Source of the DNA: Candidatus Pelagibacter sp.
GTDB lineage: Bacteria; Pseudomonadota; Alphaproteobacteria; Pelagibacterales; Pelagibacteraceae
Reading direction: 5' to 3'
Length of the DNA stretch: 38,832 bases
NCBI GenBank assembly: GCA_002704625.1
Contig: PAGZ01000004.1
Coordinates: 1-38,832, forward strand
How positions within the stretch are numbered: the stretch's first letter is position 1; every line of letters begins with the position of its first letter. Shown here in pieces: positions 35,663-38,832 of the stretch. The notes under the pieces were generated by a model. The model saw only the letters and a program-made list of their open reading frames with translations. It searched no databases and was not told the DNA's origin. Both the position numbers and the translations under genes were made by a program.

Positions 35663-36448
35663 TCAAGACATATTCTTTGGATTTGGCATACCTATTTTAT
35701 TATAACCTGCATCTACATAATGAATTTCGCCAGTAACACCACCCGCAAGATCACTTAATAAATACAGAGCAGATTTTCCTACGTCTTCTATATCTATATT
35801 TCTTTTTAACATTGAATGATCTGCACTCCATTTATATAAAAATTTAGCATCTCCTATAGCGGAAGCTGCTAAAGTTTTTATTGGCCCAGCGCTTATAGCA
35901 TTAACTCTTATTCCTTTGGAGCCTAGATCTTTTGCTATATATTTTACACTAGATTCCAAAGCTGCTTTACATACTCCCATTACATTATAATTAGGCACTA
36001 CTTTTGTTGACTCGTAAGTTAAAGTTAACATGCTAGAGCCACTACTCATTATTTTTGAAGCTTCTTTAGCTATTTCGGTAAATGAAAAACATGAAACGAG
36101 CATGCTTTTTGCAAAGTTTTGTCTAGAAGTATTGATGTACTCCCCTGATAGCTCTGCTCTATCAGAAAAAGCAATAGCATGGACTACAAAATCAAGTTTT
36201 CCCCAATTATTTTTAATTTCTTCAAAAGTTTTTACAATATCTTCTTTATTTTCCACATTACAATTTAAAAGAAATTTGGAATTTACGGACTCAGCTAGCG
36301 GTGTGACTCTTTTTTTAAGAGCATCACCTAGATAGGTGAAAGCTAATTCAGCTCCATTTTCTGAAAGTTTTTTTGCTATACCCCAGGCTATGGATCTATC
36401 GTTGGCCACACCCATTATTAAGCCTTTCTTACCTTTAACCAAGTTCAT
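35663..36448 (-). CDS. fabI: Enoyl-[acyl-carrier-protein] reductase (NADH)
   Basis: Last reduction step of each fatty-acid elongation cycle. Short-chain-dehydrogenase fold of 261 residues. The FabI-type nucleotide site is GVANDRSIAWGIAKKL, and the active site is Tyr145, Tyr154 and Lys161 in TYESTKVVPNYNVMGVCK. The tyrosine-lysine spacing and the INAL-like tail ISAGPIKTLAA fit FabI rather than FabL or FabK. It lies two bases after fabB, third in the fabA-fabB-fabI operon. Confidence 0.97.
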   Translation of the reverse strand: MNLVKGKKGLIMGVANDRSIAWGIAKKLSENGAELAFTYLGDALKKRVTPLAESVNSKFLLNCNVENKEDIVKTFEEIKNNWGKLDFVVHAIAFSDRAELSGEYINTSRQNFAKSMLVSCFSFTEIAKEASKIMSSGSSMLTLTYESTKVVPNYNVMGVCKAALESSVKYIAKDLGSKGIRVNAISAGPIKTLAASAIGDAKFLYKWSADHSMLKRNIDIEDVGKSALYLLSDLAGGVTGEIHYVDAGYNKIGMPNPKNMS

Positions 36449-36450
36449 TA

Positions 36451-37662
36451 TTATACCTTTTCAAAAACTAAAGTAGCGTTAGTTCCACCAAAACCAAAAC
36501 TATTCGACATTACCGAATTTAATGTTATGCCTTTTTCAACTTTTGTTACTATTGGAAAATTCTTAGCTTGTTCATCCATCTCATTTACATTTATTGAAGC
36601 AGCAATAAAGTTATTTTTCATCATTATTAAAGAGTAAATTGCTTCGTGTACAGAAGCAGCACCTAGTGGATGACCAGAAAGTGATTTTGTTGAGCTAATT
36701 TTTGGAATTTTATCTTTAAAAGCTCCTTTTATAGCTTGTAATTCAGTTATATCTCCCACTGGCGTTGAGGTTCCGTGAGCATTTATATAATCAATATTAT
36801 TTCTAGTTGTTTTTAATGCTATATTCATACATCTCGTAGCACCCTCTCCCGAAGGAGCGACCATATCAAAACCGTCAGAAGTAGCACCATAACCTGTTAC
36901 TTCAGCATAAATTTTTGCTCCTCTTGACTTCGCATGTTCTATTTCTTCTAAAACCAAAACTCCCGCTCCACCTGCAATTACAAAACCATCTCTTGTTTTA
37001 TCATATGGTCTAGATGCTTTTTTAGGTGAATCATTATATTTAGAAGAAAGTGCTGTCATAGCATCAAACATTGCTGTCATTGCAAAGTGTATCTCATCGC
37101 TACCACCTGCAAAAATAATTTTTTGTTTTCCATATTGTATAAGTTCCATAGCATTCCCTATACAGTGTCCACTAGTTGCACATGCAGAACTTATTGTGTA
37201 GTTCACTCCTTTTATTTTAAAAGGAACTGCTAAAGTTGCAGAAGCTGTGCTTGCCATCGTTCTTGGAACAATAAAAGGACCCATTTTTTTTGGGTTTTTT
37301 TCTCTTGTTTTATCGGCTGCTAAAATAACATTTTCAATTGAAGGTCCACCAGAACCCATTACCATTCCTGTAGATATGTTACTTATGTCATTATCTTTTA
37401 AACCAGAGTCTTTTATAGCTTCCTTCATAGCTACATAATTATATGCAGATCCATTTCCCATAAATCTAAGAGCTTTTCTATCAACATGATCCTCAAGTTT
37501 TATATTTGGTTTTCCATGAACGTTACTTTTTAAATTATGATCTTTATATTCTTGAGCAAAAGAAATTCCAGATCTTGAATTCATAAGAGAGTCACAAACT
37601 TCATTTTGATTATTTCCCAAACATGAAACTATTCCAATCCCAGTTACAACAACTCTTTTCAT
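36451..37662 (-). CDS. fabB: 3-oxoacyl-[acyl-carrier-protein] synthase I
   Basis: Condensing enzyme needed for elongation of unsaturated fatty acids. The catalytic triad is Cys161 in SSACATSGHCIGNA, His296 in INAHGTSTPVGD and His331 in SLSGHPLGAASVHEA. Length of 403 and adjacency to fabA assign it to FabB rather than FabF. The start overlaps the fabA stop by one base (TAATG on the minus strand), so the two are translationally coupled. Confidence 0.96.
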   Translation of the reverse strand: MKRVVVTGIGIVSCLGNNQNEVCDSLMNSRSGISFAQEYKDHNLKSNVHGKPNIKLEDHVDRKALRFMGNGSAYNYVAMKEAIKDSGLKDNDISNISTGMVMGSGGPSIENVILAADKTREKNPKKMGPFIVPRTMASTASATLAVPFKIKGVNYTISSACATSGHCIGNAMELIQYGKQKIIFAGGSDEIHFAMTAMFDAMTALSSKYNDSPKKASRPYDKTRDGFVIAGGAGVLVLEEIEHAKSRGAKIYAEVTGYGATSDGFDMVAPSGEGATRCMNIALKTTRNNIDYINAHGTSTPVGDITELQAIKGAFKDKIPKISSTKSLSGHPLGAASVHEAIYSLIMMKNNFIAASINVNEMDEQAKNFPIVTKVEKGITLNSVMSNSFGFGGTNATLVFEKV

Positions 37663-38165
37663 TATTTATAAACTCCAACTTTTAAATTCTCCGCAGAGTA
37701 TATTTGTTTTCCATCTGCTTTTAAAGTTCCATCCGCAAAACCAACTGTTCCACCCTCAGTTTTAAGAACTTTTTTCATATCAACTTCATAAGTTGCCATT
37801 TTGACATTTTTAAGAACCTCGCCCGTAAATCTAACAGAATTAACACCTAAAGCACGTCCTTTGCCTGGCTCTCCTATCCAACCTAAATAAAAACCAACTA
37901 ATTGCCACATTGCGTCTAGTCCAAGGCATCCAGGCATAACAGGATCCTCTTTAAAGTGACAATCAAAAAACCACATCTTATCTTTAATATCTAACTCAGC
38001 TTTTACTAAACCTTTTTTATATTTGCCCACACTTGTTTTTATTTCTGTAATTCTGTCAAACATTAGCATAGGTGGTAGCGGTAAACGTGCATTTCCTTCA
38101 CCAAATAAATTACCGTTTGCACAGTCAATTAATTCATTATAGTTATAACTGTTTTTTTGTTTCAT
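37662..38165 (-). CDS. fabA: 3-hydroxydecanoyl-[acyl-carrier-protein] dehydratase/isomerase
   Basis: Dehydrates 3-hydroxyacyl-ACP and isomerises the C10 enoyl intermediate, the branch point to unsaturated fatty acids. The 167-residue hot-dog protein has catalytic His70 and Asp84 in FFDCHFKEDPVMPGCLGLDAM, the same numbers as in E. coli. The minus-strand ATG at 38163-38165 (MKQKNSYNYNELID) is preferred to an in-frame TTG at 38180. It is the first gene of fabA-fabB-fabI and is divergent from irr across 73 bases, a typical alphaproteobacterial arrangement. Confidence 0.97.
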   Translation of the reverse strand: MKQKNSYNYNELIDCANGNLFGEGNARLPLPPMLMFDRITEIKTSVGKYKKGLVKAELDIKDKMWFFDCHFKEDPVMPGCLGLDAMWQLVGFYLGWIGEPGKGRALGVNSVRFTGEVLKNVKMATYEVDMKKVLKTEGGTVGFADGTLKADGKQIYSAENLKVGVYK

Positions 38166-38238
38166 TTTAAAAGTTAACAATTGCTTGAGTTTTTAGCAAT
38201 ATCATATATAAAATTGAATTAAATTATATAGTAAGTTT
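38166..38238. promoter_or_regulatory. Divergent fabA/irr promoter region
   Basis: This 73-base AT-rich gap must hold the fabA and irr promoters. For irr, TTGCTT (38181-38186) and TATATA (38205-38210) with an 18-base spacer form a plausible pair. An inverted repeat ATTGCT/AGCAAT (38180-38185 and 38195-38200) could be an operator. No sequence like the Irr box found before katG is seen here. Confidence 0.4.
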
Positions 38239-38661
38239 ATGCGAAAAATAAATAATAAAAACAAGATTTTTATTGATAAACTTAGATCTTCAGGTCTCAG
38301 ACCCACTAAGCAAAGAGTAGAAATAAGCAGATTTCTTTTCAAGAGAAAAGAAACATTTCATTTTACGGTTGAGCAATTAAAAAACTCTATGAATTTAAAA
38401 AGATCAAAAAAAATTTCCACAGCAACTTTTTATAATACTGTACATGCTCTTAAAAGTGCTGGTTACTTGAAAGAGTTTTCTTTGGAAAATAACACCTCTT
38501 ATTATGATACAAATATTACTTCACATCATCACTTCTTCGATAATGGTAAAGTAATTGATATTAAGAGCGACAAAATTACCTTCCATAAACTTCCAGAAGC
38601 TCCAAAAGGTAAAAAAATTAAAAACGTTGAAGTTGTAATAAGATTGGAAAATAATAATTAA
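38239..38661 (+). CDS. irr: Iron response regulator Irr (Fur superfamily)
   Basis: Heme/iron-status-dependent regulator in alphaproteobacteria, acting mainly when iron is low. The 140-residue protein has a winged helix with LRPTKQRVEISRFLF and ISTATFYNTVHALKSAGYLKE, and then YYDTNITSHHHFF with the three histidines 96-98 that are the Irr hallmark (heme-binding site). TFYNT replaces the TVYRT of Fur. The N-terminal heme regulatory motif known from Bradyrhizobium is absent, as in most relatives. Divergence from fabA also matches Irr loci elsewhere. It is followed by katG after 62 bases. Confidence 0.92.
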   Translation: MRKINNKNKIFIDKLRSSGLRPTKQRVEISRFLFKRKETFHFTVEQLKNSMNLKRSKKISTATFYNTVHALKSAGYLKEFSLENNTSYYDTNITSHHHFFDNGKVIDIKSDKITFHKLPEAPKGKKIKNVEVVIRLENNN

Positions 38662-38684
38662 TCTCAATAATATATCTTGCTATA

Positions 38685-38712
38685 TTGACACTTAGTTTAG
38701 AACTATTATAAA
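38685..38712 (+). promoter_or_regulatory. katG promoter overlapped by an Irr-box-like palindrome
   Basis: A perfect -35 TTGACA (38685-38690) and a -10 TATAAA (38707-38712) are 16 bases apart. Overlapping the -10 is TTTAGAACTATTATAAA (38696-38712), an imperfect palindrome. It differs from the Irr/ICE box as I recall it (TTTAGAATNATTCTAAA) at two of 16 defined positions. The transcript would start only a few bases before the katG ATG, and no Shine-Dalgarno is visible. Confidence 0.6.
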
Positions 38713-38723
38713 GTAGATATAGT

Positions 38724-38832
38724 ATGACAGTTGATCTTAAAAAAAATGGAAATGGCAAATGCCCTGTGATGCACGGGGGAGTTACCAAAGCAGGAGAGTC
38801 AAACACTTCGCGGCTTTGGCCAAATAGTATTA
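38724..38832 (+). CDS. katG: Catalase-peroxidase KatG (N-terminal fragment, runs off the window)
   Basis: Only the first 36 codons are in the window. The opening reads MTVDLKKNGNGKCPVMHGG and continues with VTKAGESNT and then WPNS. The CPVMHGG and SNT-x-WWPN-type segments at the very start are diagnostic of catalase-peroxidases, here with RLWPN in place of the common WWPN. The heme-binding and catalytic Trp-Tyr-Met region lies outside the window, so functionality cannot be judged. It lies 62 bases after irr, with its own promoter. Confidence 0.85.
   Translation, partial: MTVDLKKNGNGKCPVMHGGVTKAGESNTSRLWPNSI

Noticed and set aside
38180..38200. Irr box before irr or fabA
   Set aside because: The ATTGCT/AGCAAT repeat does not match the Irr-box half-sites and has a 9-base spacer; kept only as an unspecified possible operator.
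1..38832. tRNA or rRNA genes, CRISPR arrays, insertion sequences, prophage
   Set aside because: The window is filled almost completely by protein genes; no gap is long enough for rRNA, no repeat-spacer pattern and no transposase or integrase was seen.

Overview
The window reads as chromosome from a streamlined, strongly AT-rich marine alphaproteobacterium, most like the SAR11/Pelagibacterales group. Support for this: very high A+T by eye, Lys/Asn/Ile-rich proteins, almost no intergenic DNA (no gene-free stretch reaches 300 bases; most genes abut or overlap by 1-30 bases), a TRAP transporter operon, and alphaproteobacterial gene neighbourhoods (grpE-dnaK-dnaJ, fabI-fabB-fabA divergent from irr, and a fur-miaB-phoH-ybeY-lnt-metK / nusA-infB-rbfA-rpsO-pnp run). 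The taxon is inferred from gene content, not proven. I saw no tRNA, rRNA, CRISPR array, insertion sequence, prophage or attachment site.

Layout. 1-5659 (+): the end of a TRAP solute-binding protein, a strong terminator, the two TRAP permease subunits, an amidase, a 58-residue membrane protein, a DMT-family exporter and an alpha/beta hydrolase. 5651-11271 (-): HPP membrane protein, endonuclease III, dapB, dnaJ, dnaK and grpE, read as grpE-dnaK-dnaJ-dapB-nth-HPP. 11307-16777: rdgB, then a LpoA-like / RsmI / DolP-like envelope cluster, then a malic enzyme-phosphotransacetylase fusion on the minus strand. 16834-21137 (+): murJ, trpS, a NifU-type Fe-S carrier and a Bax-like glucosaminidase. 21141-22190 (-): a polysaccharide deacetylase whose start overlaps that of a very short tsaB. 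22159-35055 (+): a long housekeeping run, tsaB-fur-miaB-phoH-ybeY-lnt-metK, a terminator-like hairpin, then nusA-infB-rbfA-rpsO-pnp. 35052-38165 (-): an unrecognised GNAT-like protein and the fatty-acid genes fabI, fabB and fabA. 38239-38832 (+): the iron regulator irr and the first 36 codons of katG.

How the parts fit. The first block looks like uptake plus hydrolysis of an amide-type substrate. The chaperone block carries a heat-shock-type promoter directly before dnaK, and the usual neighbour hrcA is absent. The translation/RNA run keeps ancestral order but lacks genes that often sit there (rimI, corC, trmB, rimP, ylxR, truB). At the right end, katG has a near-consensus promoter overlapped by an Irr-box-like palindrome, which would tie peroxide defence to the adjacent iron regulator.

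Most notable: miaB and metK are each interrupted by a one-base frame change inside a poly-A run (A10 and A8). Both proteins are otherwise intact. This is either homopolymer error in the assembly or correction by slippage. No clearly novel multi-gene system is visible; the interest lies in compaction, frame interruptions and regulatory sites.
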